Part shown: positions 40,219 through 48,820 of the stretch, one piece after another | How the letters are laid out: every line of letters begins with the position of its first letter | How positions within the stretch are numbered: the stretch's first letter is position 1 | Assembly: GCA_000824845.1 (NCBI GenBank) | Contig: CCNC01000094.1 | Coordinates: 62,001 to 126,000 of the forward strand | Direction: 5' to 3' | Length of the DNA stretch: 64,000 nucleotides | DNA from: Mesorhizobium sp. ORS 3359 | GTDB lineage: Bacteria; Pseudomonadota; Alphaproteobacteria; Rhizobiales; Rhizobiaceae | Position numbers and translations under genes: made by a program | The notes under the pieces: model-generated | Seen by the model: only the letters and a program-made list of their open reading frames with translations | Database searches by the model: none | Told to the model about the DNA's origin: nothing

Positions 40219-41109
40219 TTACGCCGAAACTAATAGCAGGGCTGCCGCCCACACAAGCAGTATCGTACCGGCGACCCGGCTGGCCACCCTGCCGGTGGTC
40301 TGTTTTTCGATCAGGGTGAACAGGCCGATCAGCGCCATCCAGAAGATGTTCATCGCGCCGACGGCGAACATCACCAGCATCAGCGCCCAGCAGCAGCCAA
40401 GGCACCAGACGCCCTGCTCCACTCCTAGGTGGAAGATGCGGCCCGGCTTCGCGCTCCAGTTGGCGAACAGGATCGAGAACGGGTTGCGGCATTTTTCCAG
40501 GCACGCCTGTTTCAAGCCGCTGAACTGATAGAAGCCAGCGACAAGCAGTGCCGCGGCGCCGGCAATACCGACTGCAGGATCGAGCATCCGGCCGGAACCG
40601 GCAAAAGCGTAGACCGCGAGCGTCAGCGCGGCGAAAGCCGCGGACGCGCCAAGCCAAGTGGTGAGGTATCCGGTAACGAGCACCAGCGGATGAACAACCG
40701 GCTCGCCCCTGATCCTCGCTGTGTCGGCAATCTCGCAATAGGTGCGGATCAGCGGCGCGGCGGAGGGCAGCATGGTCGCCACCGCCATCAGGAACCACAT
40801 CAGCACAAGCGCCGGTACCTGCAGGCCAACCGGGCCGGCAAGCGGTGCAGGCGCAAGGCAGAGAGCAAAGAACCGGTCGAGAAAATCCGGCAGAGGCAGG
40901 CTCGGGAGATTCTTGAGCAGCAAATCGCCGGGCCAGCCGGCAAGGCTGCCTTCAGCGCCGCGGATCGCCATCGCGCCGAGAAGCAACCATGCAAGGACGA
41001 TGGCGACACCCACCGTGAGCGTCACCGCAAAGCGCGGACTGCGCGCCACGCCGGCCGTCGCGCGTCCCGCGCGGTCGAGATGGTTGAAATCCTGCTGCTC
41101 CCCGCTCAT
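40219..41109 (-). CDS. DUF2182-type membrane protein
   Basis: 296 residues from the ATG at 41109 (MSGEQQDFNHL); the frame extends further without homology. Six to eight membrane helices. Conserved cysteine segments are LKQACLEKCRNPFSIL and GVWCLGCCWALMLVMF, typical of the family annotated as predicted metal-binding membrane protein. DUF2182 and DUF1326 genes are, as I recall, usually neighbours, so they probably act together. Confidence 0.8.
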   Translation of the reverse strand: MSGEQQDFNHLDRAGRATAGVARSPRFAVTLTVGVAIVLAWLLLGAMAIRGAEGSLAGWPGDLLLKNLPSLPLPDFLDRFFALCLAPAPLAGPVGLQVPALVLMWFLMAVATMLPSAAPLIRTYCEIADTARIRGEPVVHPLVLVTGYLTTWLGASAAFAALTLAVYAFAGSGRMLDPAVGIAGAAALLVAGFYQFSGLKQACLEKCRNPFSILFANWSAKPGRIFHLGVEQGVWCLGCCWALMLVMFAVGAMNIFWMALIGLFTLIEKQTTGRVASRVAGTILLVWAAALLLVSA

Positions 41110-41136
41110 GGCAACCGAATGGGCTGAATCGCCGCG

Positions 41137-42423
41137 TTGATCAAGCCGGCTGATCTGACCTATATCCTGGAGAAAGGCACGACGGGTCGCCTTCCAACGT
41201 GGAAGCTTGGCGTGGATCATAACGACAGAGCCTGCATCCTGGTTGCCGGCAGCGGTCCGGCCGGCCTTATCGCATCGCTCGGCTTTGCCCAGGCCGGTTT
41301 TCAGGTGACGCTGGTGGGCCCTGAGGCCAACACCACCGATGGCCGCACCACGGCGCTCATGAACCCCGCCCTGAAAGTTCTGGAACGGCTGGGCGTCCTT
41401 GCCGAGCTCAGGCCGCAGGCCGCGGCGCTCAAGGTGATGCGCATCGTCGACGCGACAAGGCGCCTGATCCGCAGCCCAACCGTGACCTTCCGCGCCAGCG
41501 AGATCGGCGAGGAGCAGTTCGGCCTCAATCTGCCGAATAATGCCCTTATTCCGATCCTCGCCAAGGCGGCTTCAGTGCATGGCGGCATTCATTGGCTGAA
41601 ATCCACGGTCGAATCCTGGAGCCTCGACGCCGACCAGGCCCGTGCAAGGCTGGCCGACGGCGGCGAAATCTCCGCATCCCTGGCGGTCGCCGCCGACGGG
41701 CGCCTGTCTCCAGCGCGGGAGGCCGCCGGCATTCGCGCTTTCGCGCGGCCTTATCCGCAATCGGCGCTTGTCCTCAATTTCGGCCACCGCAGCGATCACG
41801 GCTTCGTGTCGACCGAGTTCCACACCGAAACAGGGCCGTTCACCCAGGTGCCGCTGCCCGGCAGGCGCTCGAGCCTTGTCTGGGTCGTGAAGCCGGAGAC
41901 GGCGCAAGAGCTTGCCGCGCTCGATGATGCAACCCTGTCGGAGCGTATCGAGCAGCAGATGCAATCGGTGCTTGGCCGGGTCTCAGTCGAAGCGGGACGC
42001 CAGATCTATCCTTTGTCGGCGGCTTCGCCCGCCCGGTTCGCGCAGAATCGCGTTGCGCTGGTCGGCGAGGCGGCGCATGTGTTTCCGCCAATCGGCGCCC
42101 AAGGGCTCAACCTCGGCATCAGGGACATCGACGATCTGATTGGAATCGCCAGCGAAAACCGCGGCGATCCGGGGTCGAGCAGGAGTCTTGCCGCTTATGA
42201 TACCAGGCGCCGACCCGACATATGGGCGCGCAGCGGCGCGGTGAACCTGCTCAACATGTCGCTGCTGTCCGACATGCTGCCCGCACAGCTGGCGCGCAGC
42301 GCCGGCCTCAATGCGCTGGGCAGCTTCGCGCCGCTGCGGGCCTTCTTCATGCGCGAGGGATTGCGGCCGGGCAGCGGCTTTCGCGCCATTGCCGGCGGCT
42401 TACGGAAAGAGGTCGGCCGGTAG
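41137..42423 (+). CDS. UbiH/UbiF-family FAD-dependent monooxygenase
   Basis: 428 residues from a TTG; a GTG at 41212 would give 403 and fits the homology better (ILVAGSGPAGLIASLGFAQAGF). Class A flavoprotein hydroxylase marks are GSGPAG, DGRTTALM, and the late GD-type FAD motif LVGEAAHVFPPIGAQGLNLGIRDIDDL. Likely a ring hydroxylase of ubiquinone synthesis, though the exact position is not determinable. It converges on the AEC transporter gene with a 24-base 3' overlap. Confidence 0.88.
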   Translation: MIKPADLTYILEKGTTGRLPTWKLGVDHNDRACILVAGSGPAGLIASLGFAQAGFQVTLVGPEANTTDGRTTALMNPALKVLERLGVLAELRPQAAALKVMRIVDATRRLIRSPTVTFRASEIGEEQFGLNLPNNALIPILAKAASVHGGIHWLKSTVESWSLDADQARARLADGGEISASLAVAADGRLSPAREAAGIRAFARPYPQSALVLNFGHRSDHGFVSTEFHTETGPFTQVPLPGRRSSLVWVVKPETAQELAALDDATLSERIEQQMQSVLGRVSVEAGRQIYPLSAASPARFAQNRVALVGEAAHVFPPIGAQGLNLGIRDIDDLIGIASENRGDPGSSRSLAAYDTRRRPDIWARSGAVNLLNMSLLSDMLPAQLARSAGLNALGSFAPLRAFFMREGLRPGSGFRAIAGGLRKEVGR

Positions 42424-43362
42424 GATTCCGTGTCGGATCGCGTAGAGCAGCGCGGTCACCGTAACCACCGAGAAGCATGTCGTGATCAGCACGCTGGCCG
42501 AAGCGCGCTGCACCCACACGTCGTACTGCTGCGCGATGACGAACACGTTGGTCGCCGTCGGCAGCGCCGCCAGCAGCATCGCTGAAAAGACCCAGGTCGG
42601 GGAGAAATCGCCGATCCAGCTCAGCACGACATAGCAGAGCAGCGGATGGACGATCAGCTTCAACCCGGCAATCAATGCCAGTTCGTGCGGCACGCGGTTG
42701 AGCGGCCTCAACGCCAGCGTGACGCCCATGGCGAACAAGGCGCAAGGCGCGGCCGCGCGGGCGAGATAGTCGAGGAAACGATCGACAGGCAGCGGCGGGC
42801 GGAACTCCACATAGGCGGCGCCAACGCCAAGCGCCGTCGCGATGATGAAGGGATGCAGCGCGATCTTCTTCACGACGCCGAGCGCCAGTTGGAGCGGCGG
42901 CGCCTTCTCCTTGCCCGACAGCGCCATCATCATCGGCGCGACCGTGAAATGCACGATGTTCTCGAAGCAGAAGATCAGCGCCACGGGCACCGCCGCCTGC
43001 TCGCCGAACGCAAGCAAGGCAAGGCCCGGCCCCATATAACCGATGTTGCCGTAGGCGGCGGCAAGGGCGGTGATCGTCGCGGGCGCGACGCCGCCGCGGG
43101 AGACGAAAATCGACCAGGCGAACATCAGCGTGAAGACGACATAGGTGGCGATGAGCGAGCCAAGGATGAAGCTCCATTCGGTCAACCGCTCGAACGGCGT
43201 CCTGGCGAGCAGTTGGAAGAACAACGCCGGTAGCGCGACATAGACGATGAAAATGCTCATCCAGCCGAGCGCCTCCAGCGGCTGCCGGGTGATGCGCGCC
43301 ACCAGGAAACCGATGAAGATCATGCCGAAGAAGGGAAGGACGAGACCGATGACGTCAGACAT
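42400..43362 (-). CDS. AEC-family (auxin efflux carrier type) transporter
   Basis: 320 residues from the ATG at 43362 (MSDVIGLVLPFFGMIFIGFLVAR). Ten hydrophobic segments in two bundles of five. The segment AAAYGNIGYMGPGLALLAFG carries the family's central N-x-G/GYMG signature. Substrates of bacterial members range over small organic acids such as malonate; none is indicated. Its 3' end overlaps the convergent UbiH-like gene. Confidence 0.87.
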   Translation of the reverse strand: MSDVIGLVLPFFGMIFIGFLVARITRQPLEALGWMSIFIVYVALPALFFQLLARTPFERLTEWSFILGSLIATYVVFTLMFAWSIFVSRGGVAPATITALAAAYGNIGYMGPGLALLAFGEQAAVPVALIFCFENIVHFTVAPMMMALSGKEKAPPLQLALGVVKKIALHPFIIATALGVGAAYVEFRPPLPVDRFLDYLARAAAPCALFAMGVTLALRPLNRVPHELALIAGLKLIVHPLLCYVVLSWIGDFSPTWVFSAMLLAALPTATNVFVIAQQYDVWVQRASASVLITTCFSVVTVTALLYAIRHGILPADLFP

Positions 43363-43572
43363 TTTTTGCTCAGGCGGGAAAACTCCCGCGCGGGCTAGCC
43401 CGTTGCTTCGTCCGAGGTCAAGGACTTGGCTATTGAATTGCGCCTGCGCCTGCGCCAAATAGGCCCAGTCGAAAGTCGGAGTCGATTTTTGGCTGCGTGA
43501 TGTGTAAATTCAAGGTCTTAGGCGCCCTGTGCGCGGCCACGAAGGCGCCTCGGAACCTGAGTGGTGAATGCG

Positions 43573-43896
43573 ATGAAAACGGCCAAATTCTCGATCGGGC
43601 AAGTGGTTCGCCACAGGCTGTTTCCGTTCCGCGGCGTGATCTTCGACGTCGATCCCGAATTCGCCAACACCGACGAATGGTACGAGGCGATTCCGGCCGA
43701 CGTGCGGCCGCGCAAGGACCAGCCTTTCTACCATCTTCTGGCGGAAAATTCGGAGACCGAGTACATCGCCTATGTGTCCGAGCAGAACCTGCTCGAGGAC
43801 CGGTCGGGCGAGCCGGTGCGGCATCCGCAGATCGGTGAGATGTTCGACAAGCTGCCGGACGGCCGCTACGAGCCTAAGCGCCAGTCGAAGCATTGA
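43573..43896 (+). CDS. hspQ: Heat shock protein HspQ
   Basis: 107 residues from the ATG at 43573 (a GTG at 43561 would add four). The start MKTAKFSIGQVVRHRLFPFRG, IFDVDPEFANTDEWY, and DQPFYHLLAEN...YIAYVSEQNLLED are the HspQ/YccV pattern. HspQ binds hemimethylated DNA in vitro and is a specificity factor for Lon protease. A bidirectional terminator follows. Confidence 0.94.
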   Translation: MKTAKFSIGQVVRHRLFPFRGVIFDVDPEFANTDEWYEAIPADVRPRKDQPFYHLLAENSETEYIAYVSEQNLLEDRSGEPVRHPQIGEMFDKLPDGRYEPKRQSKH

Positions 43897-43914
43897 ATGC
43901 GATGGCCTTGAAGT

Positions 43915-43951
43915 AACAAAAAAGCGGAGCATTTGCCCCGCTTGTTTTGTT
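43915..43951. terminator. Bidirectional terminator between hspQ and the IalB-like gene
   Basis: AACAAAAAAGCGGAGC, ATTT, GCCCCGCTTGTTTTGTT: a nine-base GC stem with one mismatch extended by A/T arms on both sides. It serves both convergent genes. Confidence 0.8.
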
Positions 43952-43972
43952 GTCCGAGGATGCGCTCGGCGA

Positions 43973-44593
43973 TCAGTTCGCGGTCTTGGCCTTGTCCTGC
44001 TCATCCTTGAGCTTCTTGGCGAAATCCTGGTTGTTCTTGGCAACGAAATCCTGCAGCTTCTTCTGCCGGTCCTCGATGTCCGACTGCTGCAGAGGCGGGC
44101 CATCATAAGCGCCGCTGAAGCCGGTGAGCGCGATCTTGATCGGGTTCGGCTGGTTCTGGAAGTTGATCGAGGTCAGGGAAATCGCCTGACCCTTCTTGAA
44201 AGACGCCACGAGTTGGTCCGTCAGCGGCACTTCGGCGACGCAGCGGTCCGGGAAGCAGATCACATAGTCAAGCTTCTGCGCTTTCCCGCCATCGATCTGC
44301 AGGCCGATGCCGGGAGGCACGAGGCGACCGGTCGGGACCGTGACCTGGAAGACCTTGCGGTTCACCTTGCCCTTGAGCTCGATCAGGCTGACGCCGGTGA
44401 CGAGCTGGCCATTGCCGGCGGTGACGATGTTCTGCACATTGCAGATGTCGACGTCTGCCTGCTTGGTGCAGGCCTTGAACCAGCCCTGAGGAATCTGCGG
44501 CTGCTGTTGGGCCGAGGCACCGAAAAGCCCGGCGCCCAGAACGCCGACCACGCCTGCGGCCAGCACCGAAAGGCGGTACGCGTTGATCGTCAT
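43973..44593 (-). CDS. Invasion-associated locus B (IalB) family protein
   Basis: 206 residues from the ATG at 44593. A signal peptide ends about LFGASA-QQQPQ. The IalB core follows: GWFKACTKQADVDICNVQNIV, then VTVPTGRLVPPGIGLQIDGGK, and YVICFPDRCVAEVPL, whose cysteine pairs would form disulfides. A charged coiled C-terminal tail (about 175-206, QKKLQDFVAKNNQDFAKKLKDEQ) is added. In Bartonella the family aids erythrocyte invasion; in free-living rhizobia the role is unknown. Periplasmic. Confidence 0.88.
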   Translation of the reverse strand: MTINAYRLSVLAAGVVGVLGAGLFGASAQQQPQIPQGWFKACTKQADVDICNVQNIVTAGNGQLVTGVSLIELKGKVNRKVFQVTVPTGRLVPPGIGLQIDGGKAQKLDYVICFPDRCVAEVPLTDQLVASFKKGQAISLTSINFQNQPNPIKIALTGFSGAYDGPPLQQSDIEDRQKKLQDFVAKNNQDFAKKLKDEQDKAKTAN

Positions 44594-44656
44594 ATGGTGC
44601 ACTTTCCTCTCAAATGATACCGGGGACCGGCTTCTTCGTGCCGTGTGGTCCAGCTA

Positions 44657-44681
44657 CCTGTTGCCCAAATGAGGCAACAGG
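44657..44681. promoter_or_regulatory. Perfect 9-base inverted repeat in a divergent gap
   Basis: CCTGTTGCC (44657-44665) and GGCAACAGG (44673-44681) around 7 bases. It lies in the 295-base gap between the divergent IalB-like and solute-binding genes. There is no T-run, so an operator is more likely than a terminator; the regulator is unknown. Confidence 0.5.
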
Positions 44682-44888
44682 ATGACTTCGGAGCGCGTGT
44701 TACACTGCCAGCGGCGTCGAATCCAGCCGGTTTCCGCGATTTCTTGGTGGTTTCGTGTCCCCAGGAGCGAGCATCGATCGGCGATGGAGCGGCTGAACCC
44801 GATTCCCGTTGGCGCGCCGATTCAATCAGATGGCGAAATGCTCTACGGTGCATGGCGAATCACAAAGCCGCCCGGCAAGGAGACGGTC

Positions 44889-46709
44889 ATGGACCGCATT
44901 CTCGTCCAACTGATCGCCGCGACCTCGTTTCTGGCTCTTTCGCTCCTTCCGGCGCAATCGGAGCCGAAGCACGGCATTGCCATGCAGGGTGAGCCGGCGC
45001 TGCCGCCCGATTACAAGCATTTCGACTATGTCAATCCGGACGCGCCGAAAGGCGGAAGCGTCACCTATTGCGTCGTCGGCTCTTTCGACAACCTCAACCC
45101 CTTCATCCTGAAGAGCCTGCGCACCACCGCGCGCGGCATGATCGATACCGTCTACGGCAATCTCGTCTTCGAGCCGCTGATGCAGCGCAACTACAACGAG
45201 CCTTTCAGCCTCTACGGCTTGCTTGCCGAGAGCGCCGACATGGATCAGGAGCGCAAGTCGATCGAGTTCCACCTCAATCCCAATGCAAAATGGTCGGACG
45301 GCCAGCCGGTGACGCCGGAAGATGTGCTGTTCACCTATGACGTTTTCAAGGACAAGGGCCGCCCGCCCTATAGCGACCGCATGAGCATGATCGCCAAGCT
45401 GGAGAAGACCGGCGAGCACAGCGTGAAATTCACCTTCAACGACAAGGCCAACCGCGAATTCCCGCTGATCGTCGCGCTGACGCCCATCGTCCCCAAGCAC
45501 GCCTTCGACAAGGAGACGTTCGACAAGACGACGCTGAAGCCGCTGATCGGCAGCGGCCCCTACATCGTGGACAAGGTGTTGCCCGGGCAGCGCATCGTCT
45601 TCAAGCGCAATCCGGATTATTGGGGCAAGGACGTCCCGTCCAAGCGCGGCTTCGACAATTTCGACCAGGTCACCATCGAGTATTTTCTCAACGCCAATGC
45701 CAAGACGGAGGCGTTCAAGAAAGGCATCTGCGCTCTCGATGATGAGACCGATCCGGTCAAGCGTGAGCGCGACATCGACTTTCCGGCATTCCGAAGGGGC
45801 GATGTAAAGGAGGAGTATTTCAACACCGGCATCCCGCCGGTGGTGACCGGCTTCCTGTTCAACACGCGGCTGCCCAAGTTTGCTGATCCCGTGGTCCGCC
45901 GCGCGCTTGGCATGCTCTACGACTTCGAATGGGCAAACAAGAACCTGTTCGGCGGCAAGTTCAACCGCACCATGAGCTATTGGCAAAATTCCGAGCTGTC
46001 CGCGCTCGGTCACCCGGCCGACGATCGCGAAGAGGCGCTGCTTGCCCCCTACCCCGGCCGTGTGCCTGCCGATGTCATGGACGGCACCTGGCGGCCGCCC
46101 GTGACGGATGGTTCGGGCCAGGATCGCAAGGTGCTCAAAGCCGCCTTCGAATTGCTGAAGAGCGCAGGCTTCCGCGTCCAGGACGGCAGGATGCTCGACC
46201 CGCAGGGAAATCCGTTCGGCTTCGAGATCCTGACCTCATCGCAGGATGAGGAGCGGCTGGCGGCGATCTACCAGCGCACGCTGGAAAAGATCGGCATCGA
46301 CGTCGGCATCCGCTCGCTCGACGGCGACCAGATCCAGTCGCGCAAGCAGCGTTACGACTTCGAGGTGCTGATCGGCACCAGCGGCTTCAACAACTCCTTG
46401 TCGCCCGGCAGCGAGCAGCTCGGCCGCTGGGGATCGGTTGCCGCGAAAACGGAAGGGTCGTTCAATCTCGCTGGGGTCGCCGATCCTGCCGTCGACGCCG
46501 CGATCGACGCGATGCTGAACGCCCGCACCAAGGAAGACTATGTCGCTGCCGTCCGTGTCCTCGATCGCCTTCTGATCTCGGGCTACTATATCGTGCCGAT
46601 GCAATACAACACCCAGCAATGGCTCGCTTACTGGAGTTATCTGGAACATCCGCAAAAGACCCCCATATTCGGTTATCAGTTGCCGACCTGGTGGCGAAAG
46701 CCCAACTGA
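44889..46709 (+). CDS. Extracellular solute-binding protein, family 5 (oligopeptide type)
   Basis: 606 residues from the ATG at 44889, which has AAGGAGA five bases upstream; longer in-frame starts lack this. Signal peptide (VQLIAATSFLALSLLPAQS). SBP family 5 features are HFDYVNPDAPKGGSV near the N-terminus, LAESADMDQERKSIEFHLNPNAKWSDGQPVT (in pieces), GSGPYIVDKVLPGQRIVFKRNPDYWGKD and the C-terminal VLDRLLISGYYIVPMQY. This resembles YejA-like microcin/peptide binding proteins. No permease or ATPase gene is adjacent, so it is an orphan component. Confidence 0.9.
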   Translation: MDRILVQLIAATSFLALSLLPAQSEPKHGIAMQGEPALPPDYKHFDYVNPDAPKGGSVTYCVVGSFDNLNPFILKSLRTTARGMIDTVYGNLVFEPLMQRNYNEPFSLYGLLAESADMDQERKSIEFHLNPNAKWSDGQPVTPEDVLFTYDVFKDKGRPPYSDRMSMIAKLEKTGEHSVKFTFNDKANREFPLIVALTPIVPKHAFDKETFDKTTLKPLIGSGPYIVDKVLPGQRIVFKRNPDYWGKDVPSKRGFDNFDQVTIEYFLNANAKTEAFKKGICALDDETDPVKRERDIDFPAFRRGDVKEEYFNTGIPPVVTGFLFNTRLPKFADPVVRRALGMLYDFEWANKNLFGGKFNRTMSYWQNSELSALGHPADDREEALLAPYPGRVPADVMDGTWRPPVTDGSGQDRKVLKAAFELLKSAGFRVQDGRMLDPQGNPFGFEILTSSQDEERLAAIYQRTLEKIGIDVGIRSLDGDQIQSRKQRYDFEVLIGTSGFNNSLSPGSEQLGRWGSVAAKTEGSFNLAGVADPAVDAAIDAMLNARTKEDYVAAVRVLDRLLISGYYIVPMQYNTQQWLAYWSYLEHPQKTPIFGYQLPTWWRKPN

Positions 46710-46748
46710 CGCAAGCCCAGCCCAATCGAGACCAAACAGGAGACGAGC

Positions 46749-47432
46749 ATGAGCGCCGAGAACTCCATCACTGTCGATGTTGTGTCCGATGTCGTCTGCC
46801 CCTGGTGCTTCATCGGCCAGAAGCGGTTGGACAAGGCCATTGCTGCCGCAAGCGATGTCGACGTGAGTGTCAGTTGGCGACCATTCCAGCTCGATCCGAC
46901 CATCCCGCCTGGAGGCATGGATCGCCGCCAATACATGCTCGGCAAGTTCGGCAGCGAGGAACGCATTCAACAGATCCATGCGCGCATCGAGCCGCTGGGC
47001 GAAGCCGAAGGCATCAATTTCGCATTCGGCGCTATCAAGGTCGCGGCCAACACGCTGGACGCGCATCGCGTCATCCGCTGGGCGGGCGCCGCGGGCGAAG
47101 ATGTGCAGAACCGGCTGGTGCGCCGCCTCTTCCAGCTGAATTTCGAGGAAGGCGCCAATATCGGCGACCATGCCGTGCTGGTGAAGGCCGCCGGCGAGGC
47201 CGGCATGGATGCATCCGTGGTCGAGACGCTGCTGCCGACCGACGCCGACGTCGAAGCCGTCCGCAACGAGATCGCCACCGCTTCGCGCATGGGCATCACC
47301 GGTGTGCCCTGCTTCTTGCTTGAGGGCAAATACGCGGTGATGGGCGCACAAGATGCCGACACCCTTGCCGACGCGATCCGCCAGGTGGCCCGGGCCAAGG
47401 CGCGCGGCGAATTGGAAGCCGTCGCGGGCTGA
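46749..47432 (+). CDS. DsbA-family oxidoreductase (FrnE-like)
   Basis: 227 residues, no signal peptide. The thioredoxin-fold active site VVCPWCFIGQ holds the CxxC pair near residues 18-21; later FGAIKVAANTLDAHRVIRWA and GITGVPCFLLEGKYAVMGAQ (with the cis-proline TGVP) are typical of cytosolic FrnE/2-hydroxychromene-2-carboxylate isomerase-like proteins. It follows the solute-binding gene by 39 bases with AGGAGA before the start. Confidence 0.9.
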   Translation: MSAENSITVDVVSDVVCPWCFIGQKRLDKAIAAASDVDVSVSWRPFQLDPTIPPGGMDRRQYMLGKFGSEERIQQIHARIEPLGEAEGINFAFGAIKVAANTLDAHRVIRWAGAAGEDVQNRLVRRLFQLNFEEGANIGDHAVLVKAAGEAGMDASVVETLLPTDADVEAVRNEIATASRMGITGVPCFLLEGKYAVMGAQDADTLADAIRQVARAKARGELEAVAG

Positions 47433-47473
47433 GCATCCGTCCGGCGCAGCTCGGACGAAAGGCTACGGTTCTC

Positions 47474-47908
47474 CTATTTCGCGGTCACCTTGGCCTTGCT
47501 CAGGAAGAATCCGTGGCCATTGCTGCCGGTGCAGCTCAGTCCCTTCATCGACGACTGGCAGGAAAACGGCCCCTGGCTCCAACTGTTGCCGTAGCCGAGA
47601 TTGGTCGCGTCGCTGCAACAACCCTGCTCGCCGGGATTCTTGATCAGCCTCGCCGGCCCTTTGGGTCCCAAAATCACCGTGACGTAGCTCGGCTCGACGC
47701 GCGAGCAGGAAAGCTCCGGCCCGCCATCCCGCGGCTGGTAGGTGCTGGTGCCGCCCTTCGGCGTATAGATGCAGCCGATATTGCCGGACGGCGTGTTGAA
47801 TTCGACTTGGCCTTCCGCGCTGGCCGGAATACTTTGACTGCCGGCATGCGCCGCCGACAGACAGATGAAAATGCTGAGCAGCCCGGCGGCGATTTTGCGT
47901 GCAGGCAT
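47474..47908 (-). CDS. Secreted cysteine-rich protein (DUF6636-like)
   Basis: 144 residues from the ATG at 47908. Signal peptide (MPARKIAAGLLSIFICLSAAHA). The core has FNTPSGNIGCIYTP, LSCSRVEPSYV, GEQGCCSDA, GPFSCQSSMKGLSCTGSNGHGFFLSKAKV: seven cysteines in the mature part. The F-x-x-PSGNIxC start and terminal NGHGFFLSKA match what I recall of DUF6636. Function unknown. Confidence 0.7.
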   Translation of the reverse strand: MPARKIAAGLLSIFICLSAAHAGSQSIPASAEGQVEFNTPSGNIGCIYTPKGGTSTYQPRDGGPELSCSRVEPSYVTVILGPKGPARLIKNPGEQGCCSDATNLGYGNSWSQGPFSCQSSMKGLSCTGSNGHGFFLSKAKVTAK

Positions 47909-48066
47909 GTCATCCCCCTCGACATAAACCATCGCCGGGCAGATTCGACCCGGCAGGCGGGCGTTGTCAAATCCTGTTCAGCCGCCAAAACACGATCTGG
48001 TGAATCGCCCCGAACACCGCGCTGAGCTAGGAACGGCAAGGGTCAGCTGATTTGAAGGGTCACCGA

Positions 48067-48564
48067 ATGGCGGTCAGGCGTCGCGCATTGTCGTTGTTGT
48101 GCTTGCCACTCGCCCTTGGGCTTCCGCTGACATTGCAGCGCGTGTCCGCCGAGGAAGCCGTCATGTCGGCGATTTTCGAGGGCAAGCCCTGGACGGCGTC
48201 CTTCACCTTGGCCCAGACGATGCAGATGGGCGGCAAGCCGATGCTGAACTTGTCGGGCACAGAACAGGGGGCGCCGACCATGACCTTCAATTCGATGCTC
48301 GAGCTGAAGGATCCGAACGACCTTGCCGGCGGCTATCCGCTCAAGACGGGCTCCCCCGCCAACAGCGCCAACTTCAACATTCTCGATTCCGGCGCCATGG
48401 TAGGCCATGTCCGTTTCAGCAGCGGGAAGATCGTCATTGACAAATACGACGCAGCCGCAAAGACCATTTCCGGTCATTTCAGCGCCTCCGGAAAAGCCGA
48501 ATCGGGCAAGCCCGAAGAGGTCACCGACGGCAGATTTTCGGGCATTCCGGTCACTGCCCAGTAG
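48067..48564 (+). CDS. Secreted protein of unknown function
   Basis: 165 residues from the ATG at 48067 (a TTG at 48052 is also in frame). A signal peptide ends near QRVSA-EEAV. The mature part is beta-rich: IFEGKPWTASFTLAQTMQMGGKPMLNLSGTEQG, GHVRFSSGKIVIDKYDAAAKTISGHFSASG. The pattern F-x-G-x-PWTA...ISG-x-F suggests a single beta-sandwich domain; I do not recognise a named family. Confidence 0.65.
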   Translation: MAVRRRALSLLCLPLALGLPLTLQRVSAEEAVMSAIFEGKPWTASFTLAQTMQMGGKPMLNLSGTEQGAPTMTFNSMLELKDPNDLAGGYPLKTGSPANSANFNILDSGAMVGHVRFSSGKIVIDKYDAAAKTISGHFSASGKAESGKPEEVTDGRFSGIPVTAQ

Positions 48565-48772
48565 CCATTTCGGCTGATCGGCACCCCTTTTCGTTCACAA
48601 ACCCGTGTTTTTTGCTTCCCTAGGGGAAGCTTTTCGCCTGGCGGCTAAATTGCCCTTAAGGCGCTGGAATAAAAGCGGAATTCACCGAGACAAATCCTAT
48701 CCGCGGATTGGCTTTCTGTTGCCCTCGCGCCACGGCGAGTAACCCTGCTCACATTCCTCGTCAGAAAATTAA

Positions 48773-48806
48773 TTGAAAATGATCAATTGGTGTTACCATG
48801 TGTAAC
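48773..48806 (+). promoter_or_regulatory. FNR-like half sites and GTTAC palindrome before the SbmA-like gene
   Basis: TTGAAAATGATCAA (48773-48786) matches the FNR/FixK box TTGAT-N4-ATCAA with one mismatch. GTTAC-CATGT-GTAAC (48792-48806) is a separate palindrome. Both lie within 50 bases of the TTG start at 48821. A true FNR site is possible but unproven. Confidence 0.35.
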
Positions 48807-48820
48807 AAAACTAGAAAGGT

